From NCBI GenBank assembly GCA_002344355.1, contig DDTN01000046.1, forward strand, positions 1 to 64,000: DNA of 64,000 bases, in the 5' to 3' direction. The first letter of the stretch is position 1, and every line of letters starts with the position of its first letter. Positions 5,861-14,011 of this stretch are shown here, piece after piece. Source of the stretch: Proteobacteria bacterium UBA2363. GTDB taxonomy: Bacteria > Pseudomonadota > Gammaproteobacteria > Xanthomonadales > UBA2363. A model generated the notes under the pieces. It had not been told where the DNA came from. It searched no databases and saw only the letters and a program-made list of their open reading frames with translations. Made by a program: the position numbers and the translations under genes.

Positions 5861-7218
5861 TTCACGCTCCGGCGCTTGGGCAAGGCGGTGACATTGGCAG
5901 CCTCGCCCGACAGCATCCGTAGCCACAGGTGCAGGGCCTGGCGCTTCTCGTCCAAGTAGGTGTGCCGGTCATAGGATTGCTTCTGCACGCCGGCCAGCCC
6001 ATGCGACAGCAGCTCGGCGCGCACTTCCTGCGGCACGCCCAGGGCGGCGAGCCGGGTTTCCACCGATCGCCGCAGATCGCCCGCCGTGAAGCGGGAATCG
6101 ACCTCGCCGGCTGCGACCATCGCATCAGCGACCCGGGCGATACGGTCGGCGAGCTGGTCATAGGTGGCCGGACTCAGCCCGCCGTCCACGGTGAACAGGA
6201 ATGGTCCGGCGCTGGGGGCGGTCAAGGTGTTGATCGCCGCTACCACGTCGGGCAGCAGGGGCACGAAGTGCAGGCGGGGTTCCTCGCGCCGGCCCTTGGG
6301 GTCGCGCAGGGTCAACACGTCGGCATCGCGGTCCCAGTCTGCCGTCTGCACTCGCGCGAGCTGGCGCACGCGCTGGCCGGCAGTCAGCAGGTGCAGGGTC
6401 AGCAGCGCGGCATCCGTCGGCGCCAGCAACCGGGCGCGGCGCCAATAGGCGCGCAGCTCGGCGACGCTCAGGGTGCGCTCGCGGCGACCGCGCGATCCCT
6501 TGACGGCGCGCACGCCGGCCGCAGGATTCTCCCGGATGCCCAGGGCGACCAGCGCGGCAGGCACGTCGGCGCTTTCCCTGCCCGCTGCCGCGAGGGCGTA
6601 GGCCGCCCGGATGAAGCTCCGGAGCTTGTCGGCGCTGCGCTTGTGCCCTGCCTCCCGCAGCCGGGCCACGAGGGCCACCACGTCCTCTGTCGTGACCTTC
6701 CGGGCCGGTCGCGCCCACAGCGCGGGCCTTGCGGCCAGCACGTGACGATTGAACAGACTGGTCACGTCGCGCGCGGTCACGGTCTTGCCCTGCGCCTCCA
6801 GGTGGTCGCGGTAGCCCATCAGCAGCACGCCCAGGGTCCCGGCGCGGGCCTCGGCCTCGGCGGCCTGCTCTGCCTGCCGCTGCGCGCGTGCGATGGTCCT
6901 GGCCTCGATTTCTTCGGCCAGCGACAGGTGCAGGTCGCGGTCGCCCGCTCGATAGCGCCGGGTCAGCTCGCCGGCGCGGTCGCGCGCCATCGCCAAGGAC
7001 AGCCCGCCGCGCCGGCCCCGCTCGTCATAGGTGCCCAAGGCGATGCGCCGGCTCTGCCCGTCGGTCCCCGTGAAGCGGTAGTAGAACGCCACGCCCTTGC
7101 TCGTCTTGCGGGCCTGCAATCGGCCCTGCCCTCGGGCGTGGTCGGGACTGGTGTCGGATGCCCACTTGCCGGGTGCAAGGTCGGTCAGGGCGAGGGGGGT
7201 CAGCAGCTCGGTTGCCAT
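5857..7218 (-). CDS. Tyrosine recombinase / site-specific integrase
   Basis: This is a 453-residue integrase. The N-terminal 90 residues resemble the arm-binding DUF4102-like region of P4-type integrases (WASDTSPDHARGQGRLQARK, then FYYRFTG). A SAM-like core-binding part covers roughly 145-235 and the catalytic domain about 245-430. Visible catalytic residues are the first Arg in LTAGQRVRQL, the Lys in LRDPKGRREE, the second Arg in GDLRRS, the His in LLSHGL and the nucleophile Tyr in QSYDRH. In the HxxR box the His position is Gly (GDLR). It lies at the right end of the element beside the tRNA-Thr fragment, which is its presumed target. The HTH gene is coupled downstream. Confidence 0.95.
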   Translation of the reverse strand: MATELLTPLALTDLAPGKWASDTSPDHARGQGRLQARKTSKGVAFYYRFTGTDGQSRRIALGTYDERGRRGGLSLAMARDRAGELTRRYRAGDRDLHLSLAEEIEARTIARAQRQAEQAAEAEARAGTLGVLLMGYRDHLEAQGKTVTARDVTSLFNRHVLAARPALWARPARKVTTEDVVALVARLREAGHKRSADKLRSFIRAAYALAAAGRESADVPAALVALGIRENPAAGVRAVKGSRGRRERTLSVAELRAYWRRARLLAPTDAALLTLHLLTAGQRVRQLARVQTADWDRDADVLTLRDPKGRREEPRLHFVPLLPDVVAAINTLTAPSAGPFLFTVDGGLSPATYDQLADRIARVADAMVAAGEVDSRFTAGDLRRSVETRLAALGVPQEVRAELLSHGLAGVQKQSYDRHTYLDEKRQALHLWLRMLSGEAANVTALPKRRSVK

Positions 7219-7267
7219 GTTCGTTCAGCCTGGTGCCCGCTTGGTGCCAGATACGGGTGATATTAGC

Positions 7268-7287
7268 TGCAATCCCAACTGATTGCA
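7268..7287. promoter_or_regulatory. Inverted repeat upstream of the integrase gene
   Basis: TGCAATC (7268-7274) and GATTGCA (7281-7287) are perfect 7-bp arms with a 6-nt spacer, about 50 nt upstream of the integrase start. A TAATAT-like -10 candidate on the minus strand lies next to it. It may be an operator, or a binding site for integrase or AlpA. Several TGGCAC or GTGCCA copies scattered through 7228-7333 could be integrase arm sites. Confidence 0.35.
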
Positions 7288-7370
7288 CTGGCACTCAATG
7301 CGTTTCTACTCAGGCACTTAGGACTTGGCACCGATAGCCGATGCATCCCGATGAATCCGACCCCTTCGGA

Positions 7371-7415
7371 TTCGTAATCAGTAGGTCGGAGGTTCGACTC
7401 CTCTCAGCGGCACCA
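7371..7415 (+). other. attR-like 3' fragment of tRNA-Thr(CGT)
   Basis: The sequence folds as the 3' half of a tRNA: anticodon loop TTCGTAA (7371-7377, anticodon CGT), 3' anticodon strand TCAGT, T-arm GGAGG-TTCGACT-CCTCT (7388-7404), acceptor strand CAGCGGC, discriminator A and encoded CCA (7413-7415). The matching 5' half (it should start GCCGCTG) is not present in the preceding 150 nt. It is therefore a fragment left by integration, with the crossover near the anticodon loop, as is typical of tyrosine integrases. It is not a functional tRNA. Confidence 0.82.
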
Positions 7416-7425
7416 GGAAATGCAG

Positions 7426-7447
7426 AACGCCCCCGAGGGGGCGTTTC
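7426..7447 (+). terminator. Hairpin after the tRNA-Thr fragment
   Basis: AACGCCCC (7426-7433), loop CGAG, GGGGCGTT (7438-7445) forms a perfect 8-bp GC-rich stem followed by TTCGCGTTT. It is probably the original terminator of the tRNA-Thr gene left behind at the junction. It may also stop transcripts leaving pilE from the other side, because the stem is symmetric. The T-tract is broken by CG. Confidence 0.6.
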
Positions 7448-7473
7448 GCGTTTCCGGCAAGGCCCCGATTGCG

Positions 7474-7920
7474 CTACCAGCAGGCTGCCCCCAGCGGGCC
7501 CGAGGCGCCCTTGACGCCGCGGCTGGTCAGCGTGAGGTTGGCGCACTGGCCGTCGCGGGTCTGGTCGCCGCAGCGCGCCGAATTGATCGGCGTAGCCGTC
7601 AGCGTGTAGGTGAGGTTGGCATCGGCCAGGGCGATGGCGACCTGGTAGCACTCCTGCTCCGACCGGTTGCTTGTGAAGCCCAGGCCATTGGGCTTGGCCG
7701 TGGTCAGGGCATTGGTGTACTGCCCGCGCGACGTGAAGAAGCGTTCCTGCTCACCGGCGATCCGGTTCAGCATGGCCTTGCCATCGGCCCGCTTGGTGCG
7801 CAGCACGTACTGGGTGTAGCTGGGATAGGCGATCGCGGCGAGGATCGCCACGATCAACACCACGATCATCACCTCGATCAGGGTGAAACCGCCCGCCCGC
7901 TTCCGTGGCGTCATCGTCAT
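7474..7920 (-). CDS. pilE: Type IV pilus minor pilin PilE
   Basis: The 148-residue prepilin has a short basic leader (MTMTPRKRAGG), a prepilin peptidase site G/F, Glu at mature position 5 (FTLIEVMI) and an N-terminal hydrophobic helix. The C-terminal part has Cys residues (QECYQVA, SARCGDQ, DGQCANL, AACW) for disulfide loops. It is a minor pilin that joins the PilVWX/FimT priming complex in the inner membrane and supports PilY1. The start at 7920 has AAGGAG 6 nt upstream. It is the last gene of the fimT-pilV-pilW-pilX-pilY1-pilE operon, 17 nt after pilY1, and ends just before the tRNA fragment and hairpin where the island begins. Confidence 0.93.
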   Translation of the reverse strand: MTMTPRKRAGGFTLIEVMIVVLIVAILAAIAYPSYTQYVLRTKRADGKAMLNRIAGEQERFFTSRGQYTNALTTAKPNGLGFTSNRSEQECYQVAIALADANLTYTLTATPINSARCGDQTRDGQCANLTLTSRGVKGASGPLGAACW

Positions 7921-7937
7921 GGTCTGCTCCTTGGCCA

Positions 7938-10900
7938 TCATTCCAGCGGGATCTCGCGCCAGCCGCTGCGGCGGCGCACCGGTACGCCCATGATCTTCTG
8001 GCCCATCAGGGACATCGCGCCGCCATCGGGATCGAGGAAGGCGGACAGGTCGGGCGGCCTGTTGGTGACCATGCCGACGCTGCCGGCGCCACCGCCGTCG
8101 AAAATCGCCTGGCCGGCACTGTAGGCGGTGCCCAGGGGGTTGAGGTCGCCAGGCAACGGGAAGCCGCCGGTGAAGGCGGAAAGCACGTAGACGGCGCCGG
8201 TGCCGAGCGGGGCGCAGGGATCGTTGGACGGGATGAAGCTGCCGATCGCGACGATGCCGGAGGGGAAGCTGACCGGGATCGACATCTCGATGATGCGCTC
8301 GCCGCGCAGCGCGCCGCCAAGCAGGCCCGGGTCGCCGACCTGGACGAACCAGCCGTTGCGATCCGGCGGCACCACGTTGGTCTGCGCCATGTTGAGGAAG
8401 CCCGTCGGGCCGACGCTCAGGGTCTGCTGGACCAGGGAGGCCTCGGTGATCGGATAGCGGTCGCAGCCGCGGCCGCACTCGCGGATGCCGTAGATGGCCT
8501 GGCGCGGGATGTTGATCTCGCGATCGCCGTTCTCGATGTACTTGCCGGTGCCGACCACGACCACCATCTTGCCGGTGGCCGGATCCGCGTAGATGGTCGG
8601 CGCCGTGGTGATCGGCCGCTGCGGCACCCCGGTGACCCGGTTGCCGCGGAACAGCACCTCGACCGGCGCCGAGGCGAGCTCGGACCAGCCCCGGCCCTCG
8701 AGGTCGATGCGCCACAGGTCGCCGTTGAGGTCGCCGGCGACGACGAAGTCGACCTCGTAGTCGAGCTCGTAGTCGGCCGCCTGCACCGTCGCCAGGCCGC
8801 GCGCCAGGGGCACGTCGATGCGCCGGTAGGCGCCGTTGGCGATGTTGATCGCGAAGACCGCGCCGGTGCTGTTGCCGCCAGTGTTGGCGAAGGTGTCGGG
8901 GCGCTCGTTGGGCAGGCCGCGGGTGGCGAAGTCGACGGTCGACTCGCTGTTGTACCCGGATGGCACCAGGGCCACCCAGGTGCCGTCGCTCAGGCGCACG
9001 ACGTTGGGCCGGCCGTAGGTGTAGCCGAGCCGGACATCGGCCTGGTCGGTGAACTCCCAGAGCACGCTCGGGCTTTCCGGGTCGGTGATGTCGATCGCGT
9101 AGACGCCCTGCCCGCCCAGGCCCAGTGTGCCGACCAGCACGGTACGCCACCGGCCGCCGATGAAGACGTCATGGTCGATCGGCGTGTTGTTGACGAATGG
9201 CACGAACTGGTATTCGGGCACCGTCAGGCGCGCCAGGTTGGGGAACACCCGGTTGGGGATGTACGCCCAGCGCTCGGCGCCGGTGTCGGCATCGAAGGCA
9301 TGCAGCATGCCGTCATTGCTGCCGATGTAGAGGGTCGGCGGACGGTCGCGGTTGTCCTGGCGGAAACGCGCGTACTGGGTGCCGCCCTCGGCGAAGTCGC
9401 TGCGGCCGCGGTAGCCGAACCGGGGTGCGGCGACGTTGATCAGGCTGGAGCCGATGAACGGGCCGAGGATCGAGAGGCGATTGCGCAGGGCGCCGCCATT
9501 GCTCTGTTCGAAGCTGCGCACCCCGCGGATCCACTGCAGGCGGCGCTCGCCAAGACCGTCGTTGTTGCCGTAGACGGGATTGGTGTTGAGCGCCAGCTGC
9601 TGGGCGCTGGTCAGGTTGCCCCAGGCGAAATCGACCGCGGTCGCGGCGCCGCTGCCGGCCGTGTTGGTGAGGATGCGCCGGCTGGCCGGTGAGCGCGCGT
9701 CGAGCTGGGCGGCGGCACTCGAGGTCCAGGCCGGGTTGGCGGTCTGCTGGCCGGTGACCGGATCGATCTCGAAGCCCTCGATGTTGCCGGTCCAGTCGCC
9801 GCTGTTGTAGGAGGCCTGGAACAGCACCGTGTCGCTGCGCAGGAAGGCGGTCGATCCGGCCGAACCGGTCACGGCCTGGCGCCGGTTGATGTTGTCGAAC
9901 AGGCTGCTCAGTGAGTTCACCAGCTCCTGCGGGTCCTCCGCACTCAGGAAGTCGCCTCGGCTGTTGACGGCGGCATGCCAGGTGTCGTCGATCGACGTCG
10001 CCGCGTTGTTGTTGACGCCGGGCCAGGTGTCCAGACCACGGCGCAGGCGCATCAGCCGCGCCGACTTGCAGATGGTGTTGCTGTTGATCGCCGGGTTGTT
10101 GACGCAGGCCGGGGTGGTGTCGAAACCCAGGGTGCCGCCGACGCCGAAGGTCACGAAGAAGTTGACCATGCGCTGCCAGGTGCCCGGATCGTTGGCCGGA
10201 TTGAACCAGATCTCCTCCTCGTTGTTGCCCGCCGAGACCTGGTTGATGCTGTTGTCGCCGAAATATGGCGGCACCTCGTTGGCCAGGCCGGGACGCAGGT
10301 CGCGCTTCCAGTAGTACATGGCGATGTCGGCCATGTCCGGGGTGCGCGGATTGAGGTTGCCGCTGGTGGCGTTCTGGCGCCAGTAGAGCTGGGCCTTGTC
10401 GCCGCTCAGGGTGCGACCGCCCTCGATCGCCGATCCGGCGGCGTCCTCGTTGCCGATGCCGTTCGGATTGCTGAGGCTCGACTCGTTGGTGTAGCCGTCG
10501 GTGATCATCACGTGGAAGCTCTGCCGGCAGCTCAGTTCGCGTCCGTATCCGACGTCGAAATAGGGATTGGTCTCGCTGTTGGCGCGGTTGTTCTCCAGGT
10601 AGTTGCCGGCCCGGATCAGCGAGGCCCGGGTCGGCGTCACGCCGCTGTAGGGCGCCCGGTACAGCCAGTTCTCGAAGAAATTCGTGCGCCAGGCCGGGAC
10701 CTCCAGGGCGCGGGTGATGGTGCCGGTGCCGAAGTTGTTGGTGATCAGGTTCTGCCAGGCGACCCGGGCCTTGGGGTCCAGCCGGGCGAATGCGGTGGCC
10801 ATCGCAGAGCGCGCGGCCAGGCTTCGGGTGCGGTAGTACGAAAACCAGTTGGCAAAGTTGGTCTGGTCGGCGGGCGACATGTCGGCCACGTAACGCACCG

Positions 10901-11378
10901 TATAGCCCTCGCAGTAGAAGGCGCGGCCGTTGTTGGAGCCCGTGGTCGGACTGTGCGAGGTCCGCCAGGTGAAACTGGGGTTGTTGGTGAGGCTGCTCTT
11001 GGTCGCCGTGCTGGTGGCGAAGCTGTTCAGCAGGTTGCGGGTACCGATGGTGGGCAGGAAGCCGTCGACCCAGGCGTTGTTGATGCTGGCGTTCGGGAAC
11101 TGCGTGAGGTCGGGGCGCAGCGGCGGATCGTAGGTGACCGCCGGATTGAAGTAGATCCGGTTGACGCGGTGGTCGTAGTAGCGGCAATCCGTGAAGTTCG
11201 CGTTGTCGGGCATGTAACCCCAGCCCATGCTGCCGGAATCGTCGAGGGTGACGATGATGTTGGGCGGCAGCGCGGCGTTGATGCTCGGCGGTACGCGCGA
11301 CAGGTCCAGCGACTGGCCGTGCGCGCCCGCGGCGGCCGACAGTGCGGCGAAGGCGACGAGGATTCTGAGGGAGGCCAT
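7938..11378 (-). CDS. pilY1: PilY1-like type IV pilus tip adhesin / assembly protein
   Basis: This is a large exported protein of 1146 residues with a signal peptide (about 1-22, ending AHGQ). A von Willebrand A-like region begins at about 40, with a MIDAS-type DDSGSM (residues 46-51). The C-terminal half is a PilY1 beta-propeller, recognisable from YIPNRVFPNLARL, IDHDVFIGGRWRTVLVGTL, GVYAIDITDP and LNGDLWRIDL. PilY1 sits at the pilus tip with the minor pilins and is needed for pilus assembly, twitching, adhesion and surface sensing. The ATG at 11378 is chosen for the AGGAGAATCCGCC in front of it and the signal peptide directly after it. A classical DxDxNxDxxxD calcium loop is not obvious. 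Confidence 0.94.
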   Translation of the reverse strand: MASLRILVAFAALSAAAGAHGQSLDLSRVPPSINAALPPNIIVTLDDSGSMGWGYMPDNANFTDCRYYDHRVNRIYFNPAVTYDPPLRPDLTQFPNASINNAWVDGFLPTIGTRNLLNSFATSTATKSSLTNNPSFTWRTSHSPTTGSNNGRAFYCEGYTVRYVADMSPADQTNFANWFSYYRTRSLAARSAMATAFARLDPKARVAWQNLITNNFGTGTITRALEVPAWRTNFFENWLYRAPYSGVTPTRASLIRAGNYLENNRANSETNPYFDVGYGRELSCRQSFHVMITDGYTNESSLSNPNGIGNEDAAGSAIEGGRTLSGDKAQLYWRQNATSGNLNPRTPDMADIAMYYWKRDLRPGLANEVPPYFGDNSINQVSAGNNEEEIWFNPANDPGTWQRMVNFFVTFGVGGTLGFDTTPACVNNPAINSNTICKSARLMRLRRGLDTWPGVNNNAATSIDDTWHAAVNSRGDFLSAEDPQELVNSLSSLFDNINRRQAVTGSAGSTAFLRSDTVLFQASYNSGDWTGNIEGFEIDPVTGQQTANPAWTSSAAAQLDARSPASRRILTNTAGSGAATAVDFAWGNLTSAQQLALNTNPVYGNNDGLGERRLQWIRGVRSFEQSNGGALRNRLSILGPFIGSSLINVAAPRFGYRGRSDFAEGGTQYARFRQDNRDRPPTLYIGSNDGMLHAFDADTGAERWAYIPNRVFPNLARLTVPEYQFVPFVNNTPIDHDVFIGGRWRTVLVGTLGLGGQGVYAIDITDPESPSVLWEFTDQADVRLGYTYGRPNVVRLSDGTWVALVPSGYNSESTVDFATRGLPNERPDTFANTGGNSTGAVFAINIANGAYRRIDVPLARGLATVQAADYELDYEVDFVVAGDLNGDLWRIDLEGRGWSELASAPVEVLFRGNRVTGVPQRPITTAPTIYADPATGKMVVVVGTGKYIENGDREINIPRQAIYGIRECGRGCDRYPITEASLVQQTLSVGPTGFLNMAQTNVVPPDRNGWFVQVGDPGLLGGALRGERIIEMSIPVSFPSGIVAIGSFIPSNDPCAPLGTGAVYVLSAFTGGFPLPGDLNPLGTAYSAGQAIFDGGGAGSVGMVTNRPPDLSAFLDPDGGAMSLMGQKIMGVPVRRRSGWREIPLE

Positions 11379-11411
11379 GGCGGATTCTCCTGGCGCGGAC
11401 ACGAGGCGGGG

Positions 11412-12146
11412 TTACGGAGTGGGCGGCGGCGGCGGGGGAGGCGACGGCGCATTGGCGCCGCCCATGATGCCGACGTAATAGGTCTCGACCGAGCGGATCA
11501 CGTTGATCGTCGATCCGGTGCTGCGGCCGGTGATGCGGTAGACCGTGGGCGGCGGCGTGGCGCTGCCACTGCCGGCGGCGTCGACGCCGCCGAACGAGCC
11601 GACCTGGCCGCCCTGGCTGTCCAGGCCCTTGAGCGGGCCCAGGCTCTCGATCATGAACTGCGGACGGCGCGCCAGGCCGGCACCGTCATAGGCGCCGAGC
11701 TGGGCATCGGGAATGCGCGCGACCGGGAACTCCTGGATGAAGGAGCCGGAGGGCACGGCGTTCCAGCTGCGGTTGTTGCGGAACTGCTCGGAGCGGTTGG
11801 CGTTGGTCTGGCATGCGGTGTCGGCCTGGTCGGTAACCGAACCCGACCGGGCGAACACGCGGTCCAGCGCCGAGCAGTCGCCGGAAAGCTGGTCGCCCTT
11901 GGAGTGGAACTCGCGGATCCAGGCCTCGCCGGCCCGGGCCGCGCTCTCGGCGCCGGTCTGTGCAAGGGAGACGTTGCGCAGGTTGCCGGCCATGCGTTCC
12001 TGCATGACCACGCCGCTCATGGCGGTGACCGCCATCAGGGTGGTGATCAGCAGGAAGATCAGGCCGATCACCAGGGCCATGCCCTGCTGGCGGCGCGGCA
12101 GGCGGCTGCCGGGATGTCGTGCGGGTCGGATCGGCGTGATCGGCAT
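11412..12146 (-). CDS. pilX: Type IV pilus minor pilin PilX
   Basis: The 244-residue protein has a basic leader ending RRQQG, then MALVIGLIFLLITTLMAVT. This is a class III-like minor-pilin helix without Glu at position 5, as in Pseudomonas PilX. QERMAGNLRNVSLAQTGAE follows, diagnostic for PilX. In the initiation complex PilX bridges PilVWFimT to PilY1. The C-terminus ends in an unusual poly-proline tail (SPPPPPPPTP). The gene lies between pilW (14-nt gap) and pilY1 (33-nt gap). Confidence 0.9.
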   Translation of the reverse strand: MPITPIRPARHPGSRLPRRQQGMALVIGLIFLLITTLMAVTAMSGVVMQERMAGNLRNVSLAQTGAESAARAGEAWIREFHSKGDQLSGDCSALDRVFARSGSVTDQADTACQTNANRSEQFRNNRSWNAVPSGSFIQEFPVARIPDAQLGAYDGAGLARRPQFMIESLGPLKGLDSQGGQVGSFGGVDAAGSGSATPPPTVYRITGRSTGSTINVIRSVETYYVGIMGGANAPSPPPPPPPTP

Positions 12147-12160
12147 GATCGGCGCTCCGG

Positions 12161-13501
12161 TCAGTAGGCGTTGTTGCGGAGGGTGACCACGGTGCGGAAC
12201 TCGCGCCGCAGCATGCGGCCGGGCGGCAGGCCCGACGGCAGGGTGGTGATGCTGCCGCCCGGGCAGGTGCCGTAGGCGGGATCGCAGGCGACCTGGACGA
12301 CGTTGGCGGCGTTGGCGGCGCCAGTGGCAAGGAAGGCGTACTGGAACGGCTCCTCCAGCACGCCGGCGTCGTCGACGGTGTTGGCCAGCAGGAACACCTC
12401 GATGGCGCGCACCGAACGCCAGCCGCAGTTGAGGGCGTCCTGGCCGGCGATCGGCGGCACCAGCGGGGGATTCAGCGACGCCTGGGCGCAGTCGGCCGCC
12501 GGCAGCGCCTGGACCTGGGCGGCGGTCAGCGGCCGCATCCGGCCCAGGCGGTCCTCGACGTGGTAGAGGAAATCCAGCCGCTCGATGCCCTCGGCGACGG
12601 CGACGTCGATGCCGTTCTCGCGCCGGCGCAGGGTCGAGACCAGGCGTCCCGGGCGCGACGGGTCGGCGGTCAGCCGCAGGTAGTAGGTGACGGTGACCAG
12701 GTCGGCGTCGAAATCGTTCACCCGGGCGTCGTTGTCGGGCGAGAAGGCGCTCAGCACCCGGGCGTCGGGCAGGTTGCCGACGCCCTCGAGGGTCTCGCCG
12801 TCGATCCGGCGCACCGCCATGATCGCGGTGGTCGCGTAGTCGCCGACCACCACCAGGCCGCTGGGCCCGAGCTGGAAGTCGCTGCCGGCGCGCAGACGCA
12901 GGGTGCCGCCGTTGACCGGACCGCTGAACTCGGTGCGCAGCGGGATGCCCTCGCCGCGCAGGTAGCGCAGGGTCAGCACGTCGCCGCCGCGGGCGCGGCT
13001 GTTGACCGTGGTGCCGAGCGCCGGCAGGGCACCGTAGCCGCTGACGTTGTAGAGGTCGCTGCCGGGCGTGGCGGCGATCGCCGGGGCGCAGGTGGTGCCG
13101 GTGCAGTCGTGGCCGCGCAGGAAGTAGCTGGGCGGGATCAGGTAGCGGCTGGTGCCGGGCGCCGTCGGCGCCGCCGGCAGGCCGGCGGCCGCCCAGGCGC
13201 CGGTACCGAGGTTGGCGAAGCTCAGCACCGGGCGATCCGGGTTGGTCGCGCCCGGGCCGCCGCCCTCGCTGGCCTTGCGCATGCTGCGCATCGCCGTCGC
13301 CATGCGCAGGTCCTCGGCGATCCGGCTGAGCGCGAAGCGGCCGTTCTCCTGCAGGCGCGCCAGGCCGTTCTCCATCCGGTTGACGTTGGAGGTGGTGTTG
13401 AACAGCGAGGTGATGCCGAGCAGCAGGATGGTGCCGATCAGCAGGGCGATCATCAGCTCGATCAGCGACAGGCCGCGCTGGCGGTGCCGGGAGGTTGTCA
13501 T
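12161..13501 (-). CDS. pilW: Type IV pilus minor pilin PilW
   Basis: This is a 446-residue prepilin. The leader MTTSRHRQRG is cleaved before LSLIELMIALLIGTILLLG, with Glu at mature position 5. A long extracytoplasmic domain follows, containing ENGRFALSRIAEDLRMA, a conserved PilW feature. It belongs to the minor-pilin priming complex. The ATG at 13501 overlaps the pilV stop by 3 nt (ATGACAACC reading through the pilV TGA region), which decides the start. It is longer than the Pseudomonas protein, with an extended loop region around residues 90-160. Confidence 0.92.
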   Translation of the reverse strand: MTTSRHRQRGLSLIELMIALLIGTILLLGITSLFNTTSNVNRMENGLARLQENGRFALSRIAEDLRMATAMRSMRKASEGGGPGATNPDRPVLSFANLGTGAWAAAGLPAAPTAPGTSRYLIPPSYFLRGHDCTGTTCAPAIAATPGSDLYNVSGYGALPALGTTVNSRARGGDVLTLRYLRGEGIPLRTEFSGPVNGGTLRLRAGSDFQLGPSGLVVVGDYATTAIMAVRRIDGETLEGVGNLPDARVLSAFSPDNDARVNDFDADLVTVTYYLRLTADPSRPGRLVSTLRRRENGIDVAVAEGIERLDFLYHVEDRLGRMRPLTAAQVQALPAADCAQASLNPPLVPPIAGQDALNCGWRSVRAIEVFLLANTVDDAGVLEEPFQYAFLATGAANAANVVQVACDPAYGTCPGGSITTLPSGLPPGRMLRREFRTVVTLRNNAY

Positions 13502-14010
13502 GGCTGCACCATCCAGGTGAAGGCGCGCTGGCTGACGTCCTGGGACTGGCCGGTGTCGCCGACCTCGCTCCAGCGCACGCCCAGGGTGCAGACGCCGGCG
13601 TAGCCGGCGGCGGTGAAGCCGCCGGCGGCGCCGGCGGTGCAGTCCACCGAAATGGCGCCGCCGGGCAGGCGCTGGGCCGCCATCGCCGCCCAGGCCGCGC
13701 GGTCGCGCGCCGCGGTCTGCGCGGCCGTGCACGGGCCGCAGGGTGCCGCGGTCGGGCCGGTGATGAAGCCGCCGGTGTTGTAGGCCCCGGCGTTGACCGC
13801 GGCGAGGTTGGCGCGCAGGCCGTCGGCCATGGCCTCGGCCACGTAGACGGCCTGGGAATGGTGGTAGGCCTGGTGGTTGCCCTTGACCGCGGAGACCAGC
13901 ATCGCGGCCAGGCCGAGCAGGCCGATGCTGAACACGAGCAGGGCGATCAGCACCTCGAGCAGGGAGTAACCCTGCTGGCGCGCGTGCGAAGGAAGACGGG
14001 AAGTTGCCAT
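13498..14010 (-). CDS. pilV: Type IV pilus minor pilin PilV
   Basis: This 170-residue prepilin has leader MATSRLPSHARQQG and mature start YSLLEVLIALLVFSIGLLGLA with Glu5. The soluble domain carries Cys pairs (PCGPC, VDC, GVC). It belongs to the FimT/PilV/PilW/PilX/PilE priming complex at the inner membrane. The start lies 1 nt after the fimT stop and the stop overlaps pilW, so translation is coupled. Length is normal for PilV. Confidence 0.92.
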   Translation of the reverse strand: MATSRLPSHARQQGYSLLEVLIALLVFSIGLLGLAAMLVSAVKGNHQAYHHSQAVYVAEAMADGLRANLAAVNAGAYNTGGFITGPTAAPCGPCTAAQTAARDRAAWAAMAAQRLPGGAISVDCTAGAAGGFTAAGYAGVCTLGVRWSEVGDTGQSQDVSQRAFTWMVQP

Positions 14011-14011
14011 G

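Larger units (their letters stand above)
1..7415. mobile_element. Right-hand part of an integrative element inserted in a tRNA-Thr gene
   Basis: The right boundary is a 3' fragment of a tRNA-Thr(CGT) gene ending at 7415, with a leftward tyrosine integrase just inside it. Because the tRNA points right and only its 3' half is present, the element must lie to the left, and the restored full tRNA should sit at its far end beyond the window. From the integrase leftward runs an operon of phage or satellite type (AlpA regulator, winged-helix replication-like protein, DUF5681 protein, unknowns). The first 2.4 kb is visibly AT-richer than the chromosome. I see no relaxase, type IV secretion, terminase or capsid gene in this part. 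The left end is not visible, so size and class (satellite, prophage remnant or IME) are open. Confidence 0.8.

Noticed and set aside
7310..7651. Open frame of about 113 codons across the tRNA-Thr fragment and hairpin
   Set aside because: It reads through a tRNA remnant and a terminator-like hairpin antisense to them and overlaps pilE in another frame; its product has the low-complexity sequence often seen in false frames over tRNA genes.
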